Source: CAZDVQ01 sp964508975
Lineage (GTDB): Bacteria; Bacteroidota; Bacteroidia; Chitinophagales; Saprospiraceae
NCBI GenBank assembly: GCA_964508975.1
Contig: CAZDVQ010000024.1
Coordinates: forward strand, 1 to 58,605
Reading direction: 5' to 3'
DNA: 58,605 nt
In this document: positions 8,283 to 17,500 of the stretch, in pieces
Layout: the number at the start of each line of letters is the position of its first letter
How positions within the stretch are numbered: the stretch's first letter is position 1
The notes under the pieces: model-generated
Seen by the model: the letters and a program-made list of their open reading frames with translations, nothing else
What the model was told of the DNA's origin: nothing
Databases searched by the model: none
Made by a program: the position numbers and the translations under genes

Positions 8283-10205
8283 ATGACTCCCCAACGTAAC
8301 TACGCCAACACTTATCAAGCGAGTATTGAAAACCCTGAAGCCTTTTGGTTGGAGCAAGCCCGCCAAATTGATTGGTTTCAATCGCCTGCCACGGCACTAA
8401 GCACCGACCAAAACGGCTTTTACCGCTGGTTTAAAGGTGGCTCGCTCAATACCGCACACCTGGCCCTCGACTATCACGTGGCCAACGGCCGGGCACAACA
8501 AACGGCCATTATCTACGACTCGCCCGTGACCAATACTGTACAAAGTTACACTTATGCCGAGCTGCTGGATAAGGTGGCCAGGCTGGCCGGGGCGCTCCAA
8601 AACCTTGGGGTACAAAAAGGCGATACCGTGGTTATTTATATGCCAATGGTGCCCGAGGCCGCCATGGCTATGCTGGCTTGCGCCCGGCTTGGTGCGGTAC
8701 ACTCAGTGGTTTTTGGCGGTTTTGCCCCGCACGAGTTGGCCCTGCGCATCGACGATGCCAAGCCGAAAGTCGTTATTTCAGCCTCCTGCGGTATAGAAAT
8801 CGATAAGGTTATTCCCTATAAGCCCTTGCTCGACCGGGCCATCCACGAGTCGGCGTACAAGCCGCACCACTGCGTTATTTTACAGCGTAGCATGTTGCTG
8901 GCCGATATGAACCCCAATATCGACCACGATTTTGAACAGATCCTAGCGGCGGCGGAGCCGGTGGCTTGCACACCCGTTGATGCTACCGACCCGCTGTATA
9001 TTCTCTACACCTCGGGCACTACAGGTAAACCCAAAGGTATTGTTCGCGATAACGGCGGGCATGCGGTGGCGCTGAAATATAGCATGTCGGCCATTTACGA
9101 TGTAAATCCTGGCGATGTGTTCTGGGCCGCCTCAGATGTTGGCTGGGTGGTGGGGCACTCCTACATCGTTTACGCCCCGCTGATTCACGGTTGTACCAGC
9201 ATTTTGTTCGAGGGTAAACCCATCAAAACGCCCGATGCTGGCGCTTTCTGGCGCATCATCGAGCAACATCAGGTGAAGGTATTGTTCACGGCCCCCACGG
9301 CCATACGGGCTATCAAAAAGGAGGACCCACATGCCGAGCTCAAGGCCAAACACAACTTGTCGAGCATGAAATACCTCTTCCTGGCTGGCGAGCGCTGCGA
9401 CCCCGCCACGCTTGAATGGGCGCAGGAACAGCTCCAGATGCCGGTTATCGACCACTGGTGGCAAACCGAATCGGGCTGGCCCATGGTGGCCAACATGATG
9501 GGCTTGGAGTCGTTTGAGGTTAAACTAGGCTCGGCCACCAAACCGGTTCCGGGCTACGATATACAAATACTCGGTGAACACGGCCAGCCACTTGGTCCCA
9601 ACGAAGAAGGTTACGTGTGCATCAAGTTGCCCTTGCCGCCCAGTTGCTTGCCTACCTTGTGGAACGACGATGCCAGATTTATGTCCTCGTACCTCAGCAA
9701 ATTCCCGGGGTACTACCTCACGGGAGATGGCGGCTACAAGGACGAGGACGGCTACGTGTTTATCATGGGCCGCGTTGACGATGTGATTAACGTGGCGGGC
9801 CACCGCCTTTCAACAGGCGAGATGGAAGAGATTTTGGCCTCGCACCCGCAGGTGGCCGAGTGCTGCGTCACGGGTATCCACGACGAATACCGCGGCCAAC
9901 GCCCCGTTGGGTTGGTGGTGCTTAAAGATGGCCAGAACGTAGCAGAAATGCAGCTTGAGCAGGAGTTGGTTAGCTTGGTTCGCGACCAGATTGGCGCGGT
10001 GGCCTTCTTCAAATCGGCTATCTTGGTGAAACGCTTGCCCAAAACCCGCTCGGGTAAAATCCTGCGCAAGAACATCCGCTTTATAGCCGATGGCATCGCG
10101 TTTGATGTACCTTCAACCATCGATGACCCTGCAATTTTGGACGAGATCCACGAGGCTTTCGAGCGCAGGCAAATCGGGAAAGCATTTGAGCCACAAGAAG
10201 GCTAA
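8283..10205 (+). CDS. prpE: AMP-forming acyl-CoA synthetase, propionate type
   Basis: 640 residues. It activates a short-chain carboxylate to the acyl-CoA through an acyl-adenylate. Adenylation motifs are present: YTSGTTGKPKG (about 242-252), the GWVVGHSYIVYAPL and DHWWQTESGWP regions, YYLTGDGGYKDEDGYVF, and the C-terminal KTRSGKILRK whose last lysine is the usual acylation-controlled residue. The DNGGHAVAL, SDVGWVVGHS and ending DDPAILDEI are more like propionyl-CoA synthetase (PrpE/ACSS3) than acetyl-CoA synthetase, so propionate is the favoured substrate; acetate or butyrate use cannot be excluded. It has its own promoter and converges on the metal-binding-protein gene with a 2-nt gap. Confidence 0.85.
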   Translation: MTPQRNYANTYQASIENPEAFWLEQARQIDWFQSPATALSTDQNGFYRWFKGGSLNTAHLALDYHVANGRAQQTAIIYDSPVTNTVQSYTYAELLDKVARLAGALQNLGVQKGDTVVIYMPMVPEAAMAMLACARLGAVHSVVFGGFAPHELALRIDDAKPKVVISASCGIEIDKVIPYKPLLDRAIHESAYKPHHCVILQRSMLLADMNPNIDHDFEQILAAAEPVACTPVDATDPLYILYTSGTTGKPKGIVRDNGGHAVALKYSMSAIYDVNPGDVFWAASDVGWVVGHSYIVYAPLIHGCTSILFEGKPIKTPDAGAFWRIIEQHQVKVLFTAPTAIRAIKKEDPHAELKAKHNLSSMKYLFLAGERCDPATLEWAQEQLQMPVIDHWWQTESGWPMVANMMGLESFEVKLGSATKPVPGYDIQILGEHGQPLGPNEEGYVCIKLPLPPSCLPTLWNDDARFMSSYLSKFPGYYLTGDGGYKDEDGYVFIMGRVDDVINVAGHRLSTGEMEEILASHPQVAECCVTGIHDEYRGQRPVGLVVLKDGQNVAEMQLEQELVSLVRDQIGAVAFFKSAILVKRLPKTRSGKILRKNIRFIADGIAFDVPSTIDDPAILDEIHEAFERRQIGKAFEPQEG

Positions 10206-10207
10206 AC

Positions 10208-11197
10208 CTAGCGCCTACGCAGCCACAGCACGGTCAAGGCCAGCGCGAAACCCATGCCTAGCAACACTAGGAAAAAGTAGTTGCCGCTTTTTTCGGGGGG
10301 CGTGCTGTTGTCAATTTTACGCACAATTGCCAAGCTCCCAACGATGGTTTTAGTGTTGTGCAGCAGCATGCCGATATAGGTGCCCGGCTCGGTTCCGGGC
10401 TCGCCCAGCGAGTCGGAGTACAATTTGCCGCCAATCACGATGCCTTTGTCTTTGGCCAGTTGTTGCAGCAATTTAGGGTTGATGGTACTTTCCACGAATA
10501 TCGCGGGAATATTCCGCTCGCTGATGAGTTTGCTCAGGCGCTGCATGTCGGAGGTGCGCACGTCAGCATCGGTCGAGGTGCCCATCGAGGCTTCAACTTG
10601 CAGGCCATACGCTTTGCCGTAGTAGTGGAAGGCGTCGTGGGCGGCAATCAGCACGCGTTGTTTTTCGGGAATTTTAGCAATTTCAGTTTTGATGAAGGCA
10701 TCAACTGAATCTAGTTTTTGGCTGTAGTTAAAAGCGCTCAACGCATAAAAACGGGCATTGGCAGGATCCAGTTTTTGGAAGGCCATTTCTATGTTTTTGA
10801 CATAAATTTTAGCGTTTTGGGCATCGCCCCAGGCGTGTGGATCGGGCGAGCCAGCATAAGTTTGGCTTTCAATCACGGCTACGCCTTGGCTCAGTTCAAC
10901 AACATTGGCCTTGGTGCCCGAGCTGGCAATCAATTTACTGATCCAGCCTTCCAAGGTGAGGCCGTTTTTCAGGATTAGGTTGGCGCTGGCCGTCAGGCTC
11001 ACATCCTTTGGGGTAGGCTCGAACAAGTGGGGGTCGCCACCGGTGGGCAGGAGGCAAATCACGTCCAGTTTATCCCCGGCCACGTTCCGGGCCATATCGG
11101 CAATCATGGTGGTGGTGGCCAATACTTTGGGTTTGTTTTGGGCTTGTATGCTTGCATAGCCGAGCAAACAGCAGAGGAAAAGGCTTAATTTATACAT
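10208..11197 (-). CDS. ZnuA/TroA-type metal-binding protein with a membrane tail
   Basis: 329 residues. Signal peptide MYKLSLFLCCLLGYASIQAQ, then the cluster A-I solute-binding fold: LATTTMIADMARNVAGD, GGDPHLFEPTP (first metal His), SPDPHAWGD (second His), AAHDAFHYYGKAYGL (third), and the late TINPKLLQQLAKD region. These proteins bind Mn or Zn for ABC import. Two unusual points: the C-terminus carries a transmembrane helix and basic end (about 305-329), so the protein is probably membrane-anchored, and no ABC ATPase or permease is in this cluster. The gene is 6 nt downstream of the TonB receptor and near an MntR-like regulator, so Mn is the best guess. Confidence 0.83.
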   Translation of the reverse strand: MYKLSLFLCCLLGYASIQAQNKPKVLATTTMIADMARNVAGDKLDVICLLPTGGDPHLFEPTPKDVSLTASANLILKNGLTLEGWISKLIASSGTKANVVELSQGVAVIESQTYAGSPDPHAWGDAQNAKIYVKNIEMAFQKLDPANARFYALSAFNYSQKLDSVDAFIKTEIAKIPEKQRVLIAAHDAFHYYGKAYGLQVEASMGTSTDADVRTSDMQRLSKLISERNIPAIFVESTINPKLLQQLAKDKGIVIGGKLYSDSLGEPGTEPGTYIGMLLHNTKTIVGSLAIVRKIDNSTPPEKSGNYFFLVLLGMGFALALTVLWLRRR

Positions 11198-11203
11198 AGT
11201 TGA

Positions 11204-13450
11204 TTATTTACTTAGGTTTAATCGAAATCCGAGAAATGCTCTAATGCCTTGTACTGGGGCATACATGTAGCTGGGGTCAAAGGTGTAGCCGTTGGGGTTG
11301 TTCAAGGGATCGTCCACGTTTTGGTCAAAAGGGTCAAATGGCCTTAAAATGGGGTCTTGGGGTATAAAGTTCAACATGTTTTTTAAGCCTCCATACAGCG
11401 TTATGCCCTTGGGAAAGGTTTTGCTCATTTGAAAGTTTACAATGCTGAACCAAGGTGAAAAAGCGGGTCTAAAATCGTTGGGAACCACGGGCAAGCGCAT
11501 GGGGCCGTTTAAACGGGCGGTGATGTCGAACTTCAGTCCTGTTTTCGCCCAATCGTAACTCAGGTTCATGGTACCAGATACAACCGGGGTGTACACTTGC
11601 CTTTGTTTCACCGATTGGTTTACTTCAAAAACATCTAGTATTGTAGCCCCGATGACAGCTTTCAAGCCGAAGTCTAGGTACACATCGGCGTTGGCGCTAA
11701 AACCCCTTGAAACGGCGTAACCATCTAGGTTTTCATAGATGATTTTACTGGGGTCCGTATCGAAGTCGGCGGTAATTTTATTGTTGAAATAGGTGTAAAA
11801 AGCGCTGAAATCTAAACCCACAAAGCCCTTATCGGAATTAAGTTGTGTGCTGTAGTTGACATTCACGTTCCAACTCTGTTCGGGGTTTAACGAATCCATG
11901 ATAACCACGTCCCTGGCGCCACTTAAAGCCGCATGGTCTTCGGCAAATAAATTAACTACCCGGTAGCCATTACCCATGCTTAACCTCAAGGTATTCAGGC
12001 GGTTAGGCTGATATTTAAGGCTTAATCGGGGGCTTATAATGGAGCCGTGGTTCATGTGGTAATCGTACCTTATACCCAGCAACAAGTTTAAATTGCGGTG
12101 TATAGCCCAATCGTCTTGCGCAAAAATACCGGGCAGTACGCTCGACATTGGTTTGTTCTCCACCTCACCTGCACGTAGTTGTTCGGTTACCACCGAGTTG
12201 TCGTCGTAGTAGGTGTACCGCACGGGTAAGCCAAACAGTAATTCGTGTTTACCCACTTTTTTATCCCAGAGCCATTGCACAAAACCTATTTGTTGAATAG
12301 CGTTGTAGGCCATGGTGCCATAATAACTGCGCTGCTGGTGTATATTGTAACTGTATTGTAAACGGGTATTTTCTGCTCCAATTTTTAAACCGTAATGCCC
12401 AATCAACTCTATTCTACCTGTACGGATAATTTCGCCGTAAATGCTATCGCTGCCAGCATATTGAGGCTTAAATTGTAGTTCTCCGCCCCAGCGCTGTTCG
12501 GCCAAACCTCTAAGCGCAAATGAAAATGCTTGTCCTGATTTCCGTTTAATATCCCAGCGGTTGAATACTGAAATGCGTTTTTGCTGGGCTATATCGCTAA
12601 AGTTATCCCCGTTGATATCGTGTAGTTTATTGTACCAGTAACCATGTACCCCCAGTATACCGTTGGCCTTTGGTGTACTAATACGTGTGCTGGCATCCAG
12701 GCTCAATTCTTGCCACGATGTAGCCATCACATCTAGGTATAAAGCGGGTGTTGAACTATGATCTTTGGTAATCACGTTGATTACCCCGCCCACGGCCTCG
12801 CTCCCGTACAAGGTCGATGCTGGTCCTTTGATGATTTCAATCCGTTTCACCAAGCTGTTCGGAATCCCCGACAAGCCGTACACCGTAGACAAGCCCGATA
12901 CAATTGGCATCCCGTCGATTAGCACCATGGTGTTGGGCCCTTCCATACCGTTTATGTGGATATCGCCCGTGTGGCAAACGTTGCAGTTGAGCTGCGGTTG
13001 TATACCGTTTATCGCCCCGATAGATTCAAATATACTTGGCGTCGGGTTTTTTAAGAAAAACTGGTTACTGTATACTTCAACGGCTACACTGCTGGCCATG
13101 CGACTGTTTTCCTTGAGCGTGCCGCTCACCACAAGTTCTTGTAGTTCTTGCCAATTTTCAACCAGCCTGAAGTTGTACTGTGTTTGCCCCGCGTGCAGGT
13201 TCACACTATCGGTCTTGTACCCAATGTAAGTGCATATCAAAGGCTTGCCCAAGTCGTCAGGACTTATGGCTAGGCTATATTTCCCCTCCGCGTCAGTGTA
13301 AACCCCTCGTTGGCCCGAGCCCACATACAGGTGCGCGCCAACTAAGGCTTCACCGCTGTTTTGGCTGCGTACTTGCCCTTCTACCACGACGTTTTGCGCC
13401 ATGCAGTTTATGGTAAGCCCGCAAAAAAGCACCAAAGGAATTATATTCAT
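11204..13450 (-). CDS. TonB-dependent receptor, probably for a metal
   Basis: 748 residues. Short signal peptide (ends NCMAQ), a carboxypeptidase-regulatory-like beta-sandwich (VVVEGQVRSQNSGEALVGAH, about 21-95), then the plug with NGMEGPNTMVLIDGMPI and RIEIIKGPASTLYGSEAVGG (about 165-225) and a beta-barrel ending in a strand with terminal LGFRLNLSK. The plug contains CNVCHTGDIHINGM, a CxxCH sequence near the apical part that could touch a metal or haem; I do not know it to be functional. It forms an operon with the metal-binding protein downstream (6-nt gap) and probably with the MntR-like gene upstream, pointing to metal or metallophore uptake through the outer membrane. Confidence 0.87.
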   Translation of the reverse strand: MNIIPLVLFCGLTINCMAQNVVVEGQVRSQNSGEALVGAHLYVGSGQRGVYTDAEGKYSLAISPDDLGKPLICTYIGYKTDSVNLHAGQTQYNFRLVENWQELQELVVSGTLKENSRMASSVAVEVYSNQFFLKNPTPSIFESIGAINGIQPQLNCNVCHTGDIHINGMEGPNTMVLIDGMPIVSGLSTVYGLSGIPNSLVKRIEIIKGPASTLYGSEAVGGVINVITKDHSSTPALYLDVMATSWQELSLDASTRISTPKANGILGVHGYWYNKLHDINGDNFSDIAQQKRISVFNRWDIKRKSGQAFSFALRGLAEQRWGGELQFKPQYAGSDSIYGEIIRTGRIELIGHYGLKIGAENTRLQYSYNIHQQRSYYGTMAYNAIQQIGFVQWLWDKKVGKHELLFGLPVRYTYYDDNSVVTEQLRAGEVENKPMSSVLPGIFAQDDWAIHRNLNLLLGIRYDYHMNHGSIISPRLSLKYQPNRLNTLRLSMGNGYRVVNLFAEDHAALSGARDVVIMDSLNPEQSWNVNVNYSTQLNSDKGFVGLDFSAFYTYFNNKITADFDTDPSKIIYENLDGYAVSRGFSANADVYLDFGLKAVIGATILDVFEVNQSVKQRQVYTPVVSGTMNLSYDWAKTGLKFDITARLNGPMRLPVVPNDFRPAFSPWFSIVNFQMSKTFPKGITLYGGLKNMLNFIPQDPILRPFDPFDQNVDDPLNNPNGYTFDPSYMYAPVQGIRAFLGFRLNLSK

Positions 13451-13467
13451 GTTTTGTTTTGTTGTTT

Positions 13468-13629
13468 TTTGGGCGGCCCGCCCGCTACGCGGTCGGCGCT
13501 ACGCTACGCGGCTCGCTGTTCGCTCGGCCCTTCGCCGCCGTGGGCAGGGGCAAGCCCTGCCCCTACAATGCGGCGGCTCGGTCTGGCGGCTACGCCGCCA
13601 CCGCTCCGCATCGCTGCCGCAGGGCCCTC
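13468..13629 (-). repeat. GC-rich intergenic repeat R1, copy 4, with inserted GC palindrome
   Basis: Starts with TTTTTTGGGCGGCCCG, contains GGCTCGCTGTTCGCTCGGCC, and runs to the end of the mntR-like gene. It is longer than other copies because it contains GGGCAGGGGCAAGCCCTGCC (13542-13561) continuing into CCTACAATG, a separate palindrome found again in inverse orientation near 52989. It separates two genes that are probably co-transcribed, so it would be in the mRNA. Confidence 0.7.
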
Positions 13630-13631
13630 TA

Positions 13632-14282
13632 TTACCTTACCATGATGGTTTCGGCAATGTTGAAGGCTAGGTTTTGGGCTTGGCCTTGATCTACACTGAT
13701 GGAGAACTGTTGATTATCGCGGCCTAGTACTTTAAATGGGGTGCCCGGCCGTAAACCTAGTGTTTCTAGGCGTTGCAGCCAGTTTTCGTTATCATCCTCC
13801 ACGGCGATGACGGTGGCTTCATCGCCAGGTGAGAGTTCAGATAAAAGCAAGCGGGCTTGGGTTTTAATGCGGCCTTGTTCATCGGGGATGGGGTGGCCGT
13901 GTGGGTCAAACTGTGGCCTTTCGAGAAAAATATCCAGTCGGCGAATGAGCTCTGGCGAGCTGATGTGCTCCAGCTCTTCAGCAATCTGGTGGATTTCATC
14001 CCAGGCGAAATGTAGTTTTTCAACTAGGAATACTTCCCAGAGGCGGTGTTTACGGATTAATTCGGTGGCATGGGCCTTGCCGGTGTCGGTGAGTTTTACA
14101 CCGCGATATCGTTCGTAGCTAATCCAGCCCTTATCGGTTAGCTTTTTAAGCATGTCGGTTACCGAGGCCGCCGAGGTTTTCATGGCCGCTGCAATGGCGT
14201 TGGTGCTCACGGCAATGCGGGCATCGTGTTGTGAGCACTTAAAAATGATTTTCAGGTAGTTTTCCTCAGCAGTTGAAGGCAC
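13632..14282 (-). CDS. mntR: DtxR/MntR-type metal-dependent repressor
   Basis: 216 residues with a GTG start. An N-terminal winged helix (TAEENYLKIIFKC, then KTSAASVTDMLKKL and the GWISYERYRGVKLTDTG wing) is followed by the dimer and metal domain (HRLWEVFLVEKLHFAWDEIHQIAEELEH), whose His and Glu residues are the expected ligands. An SH3-like FeoA domain (LSELSPGDEATVIAVEDD, then LGLRPGTPFKVL) closes the protein. It represses metal-uptake genes when Mn or Fe is bound. A candidate operator lies in its own promoter (14293-14308). The TonB receptor and metal-binding protein follow on the same strand. Mn rather than Fe is inferred from its neighbours. Confidence 0.87.
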   Translation of the reverse strand: MPSTAEENYLKIIFKCSQHDARIAVSTNAIAAAMKTSAASVTDMLKKLTDKGWISYERYRGVKLTDTGKAHATELIRKHRLWEVFLVEKLHFAWDEIHQIAEELEHISSPELIRRLDIFLERPQFDPHGHPIPDEQGRIKTQARLLLSELSPGDEATVIAVEDDNENWLQRLETLGLRPGTPFKVLGRDNQQFSISVDQGQAQNLAFNIAETIMVR

Positions 14283-14292
14283 GGCTTATATT

Positions 14293-14308
14293 TTTAGACA
14301 AGCTTAAA
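14293..14308. promoter_or_regulatory. Candidate MntR/DtxR operator
   Basis: TTTAGACAAGCTTAAA is an imperfect inverted repeat (TTTAgaC and GctTAAA) just upstream of the regulator's GTG. On the minus strand it contains TAAGCTTG, one mismatch from the -7 box, so a bound repressor would block the promoter. Assigned from position and symmetry. Confidence 0.5.
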
Positions 14309-14376
14309 TTTATTTAGTTAAACACAGATTTTATTGGAAGGTTTTGTGTTTTTTGATTTTTTGCGTTTTAGATTAC

Positions 14377-14422
14377 TATAAAAAAGCCAAGTATCCTTTT
14401 TTGAAAAAGGATACTTGGCTTT
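14377..14422 (-). terminator. Rho-independent terminator of the large secreted-protein gene
   Basis: AAAGCCAAGTATCCTTTTT (14383-14401) and AAAAAGGATACTTGGCTTT (14404-14422) are a perfect 19-bp inverted repeat. Read leftward it is followed by TTTTTT (complement of 14377-14382), as expected for the gene ending at 14588. Confidence 0.85.
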
Positions 14423-14463
14423 ATGCTCTGCTCTAATCACTTTGCTCTCTGCTCTAAATCATT

Positions 14464-14579
14464 GGCCTAGCGATGCGTAGGGCGGCCGATGGCCGTACCG
14501 AAGGGGCGAAGCCACGAGGTATGAGCGAATAGCGAACCCGGAGCGTAGCGCCGACGCGCAGCGGCGGAGGCCCCAAAAC
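14464..14579 (+). repeat. GC-rich intergenic repeat R1, copy 5
   Basis: Contains CGGCCGATGGCCGTACCG, GAGCGAATAGCGAACCCGGA and the variant right end GCGGAGGCCCCAAAAC. It lies 3' of the large secreted-protein gene, before its terminator. The stretch 14283-14587 holds this copy, the terminator and the mntR promoter, and no gene. Confidence 0.7.
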
Positions 14580-14587
14580 AACAATAC

Positions 14588-17500
14588 TTATTCTTTCACA
14601 AAGCGTTTGACCACGATAACTTGTCCTCCATTGAACAAAAGCCGTACGTGATACATACCTGCGGGTAAATCGCTTACGTCGAAACCGATGCTGCGTTGGC
14701 TAAAATCAAGCTCGGGCGAAAGCTGCATGAGTTGACCGCTGGCGCTAAACACATCTACTTGCTCGGGCATTTGCTGCAACTGGCTCAGCTTAACCTTGCG
14801 GTGGCTGGGGTTTGGCGATAGGATAATCTGGTCGAGCGCGAGGCTTGATTCCAGTCCTGTGTAAGTAGCGGTAACCGTTTGGCTGATGGTATCGCTGCCG
14901 CAGCTGTTGCTTACAATCAGCTGGATGGTATAGCTGCCCGGCGAGGGGAACACCACCACGGGGTTCGCAAAAGTACTGTTTACACCGATGCCAAAATCCC
15001 AGAGGTAGCTGCCGCCGGTGGATAAATTTTCCATGGTGTAGCGCATGCCATTGCCCGAAACGCTGAAGTTAAAATTGGCCACTGGCGGGCTATCTATGCT
15101 AAGGGTGGTGCTGGCGCTGTTGCTACAACCTAGGCTATTGGTAACCGTGAGGCCATACACGCCTGGGCTAGCGGTATTGATACTCTGTTGGGTAGAACCA
15201 GTGCTCCAGCTGTATTGGCTAAAACCACCGGGTGCCGTTAAGGTAGCTTGCTGGCAGGCTGCTGTTGTGGCGGGCAGGTTTACCGTAGGCAGTGGCGAGA
15301 CAGTGCTAACCACCATGCTATCTTCGAGGATACAACCGTTGGGCTCGGCCACGGTAACTGCGTAAGTGCCAGGGCCGGTAACGCTGATAGTGGGTTGCGT
15401 GGCCCCAGTGCTCCAGAGGTAAACCGAGCCAGGGCTGTATAGGGCAGAGAGTGTGCTGCCGCACAAAACGCCATCGGCGGGCAAGGCAAAAGCCGCCGGG
15501 AATGCTACACGGATGGTATCGGTTGCCACGCAGGCATCGTTGGTAGAGCTCACGGTGACGCTGTAAGTACCTGATTCCGTAACTTGTATACTTGGGCTAG
15601 AGCTACCTACGCTCCAGGCGTAGGTGGCGTTGCTGCTGGTCGCATCGAGCGTGATGGGGTCGCAGGTGTACACAGAATCCAGCAAGTTCAAGGGGTGGCG
15701 TACGGTTACGGTCAAGGCTTCGCGGGTACTGGTGCAAGCATCGAAGCCATAGCTGTAGTGCCAATCAAAAAAGTAATAATTAATATTCCCGCCGACGGTG
15801 CTTCCTGTAATGTTCAAACGGTTTGATTGCAGCGGGTAAGCCGTTGCATCGGTAGCTAGACCACCGCCGCTCAAGTTGCCAAAGGAGAGGCGGTAAGCCG
15901 TGCCGATGCCGATATCAAAACCAGCAGGCACAAACACTTTCTGGTTGGGCGTGCTCACACTGACCTGGCGGCTATGGAGCAACACACCAGCCGAGTTGCG
16001 CAGGCGAAGCTCGAAGGTAGCAGGAGCATTGACGTACACCGCTACCGAGTCGAGGGTTATGGGCTCGGTCACATCGAAAATAGTACCGATGCTAAAGGTT
16101 GAGAAGCCCGTTCCGGCAGGATTGCTATGGTTGCGTTGGCCGCCGATGCCTACAGTGCGAGGAGCAGCCTCCAGGTAATAGGTCTGCGTATTGGCCTGGA
16201 AGGTTTCATATAACCCTGCGGAGGCAAAAGGCATGGTTGCGTTGATGGAATCGTACCAGAGGTACACCAGGCTTGGATCGGGCTGGGCAAAACTGAAAGC
16301 TTGGGCTTGGCACAAGGTGGTGTCTTGTGGAATTTGAATAGAAGGCCTATTGTAAAACTGCAGCAAAACAGAATCGACACGCGTGCACAAGTTGGCATTG
16401 GTTACCGTGACGTTGTAAGTATCGGCAGTACTAACTTGTATACTTTGGCTTGTTGCGCCGGTGCTCCATTGATAGCTGGCACCAGTGTTTTGGGCATCTA
16501 GGGTATAAACGGCTACATCGCAGAAGGAAGAATCTTGGCCTAGCTCGAGGGCGGGGTATTGCACCACATTAACTTGGAAGGTATCCCTGGGGCTGGCGCA
16601 GTAATTTCCGGCAATCGTCCAGTTGTAAAAATAGTTGTATTGCGTTGAGTTTGCCCCAGCGTTCACGATACCAGCATTAATAGAGAAAACACCACTGAGT
16701 CCTATGGGGTAAAACCCGCTTAAACTAAGGTTACGCGACAAAGCGCCAGAGTAAAAAGTATCTACAACTAGGGTTAAATTAGTGGCTACAGGAACATCGA
16801 AGTAAAGATCAATATCAGATTCGCCATCAGCAACGCTGAGTGTCTTACTGGCCAGCGCTACACCTGCCGAGTTGCGCAAATCCACCTTGAATGTAGTATT
16901 GCCTTGTGCGTACACTTTAACCCCTTTTAAGGTAAAAGCTTGTGTTGCGGTAAAACGGAGCCCGGAGTTATCAACTGGGGTAAAAGAAACGTTTGAGCTG
17001 ATGGTATTATCGGCTGCTGCTGCCGTGATATTATTGAAATACAATCGGCTTTCGGTATACCATTGAGTAGAATCGCTTATATATGCCGTTATGGAATCGC
17101 TGGCATAGACAAAACTACCTGGATTGGCAGCATTAAACCAGAATAAACCATCACCGCTATGTATGCCTTGCAGCAATAAAGGCCCAGCACAAATGGTAGT
17201 ATCTACGATTGCTGCTAAGGTTGGTACTGCTGATAGGGTTACATCTATGCTGTCGGTAATAGCACAAGGCCCGTTGCTTGCCGTTACGTAGTAAATTCCT
17301 GAAGTGTTTAGGGTTACTTGTCCCGTCGTTTGGCCACTTGACCAGGCATAGGCATTGGCAATTGGGCTAGAAACATCAATGGATAAGCTAGTACCACAAT
17401 GTAGGGTATCGCTAATAAGGTTGATGGATGGCGTTTGAATGAGGTTAATATTCACGGAATCCACCTGGCTAGAACAGAATGCAAGTGCATTTTGCCAATT

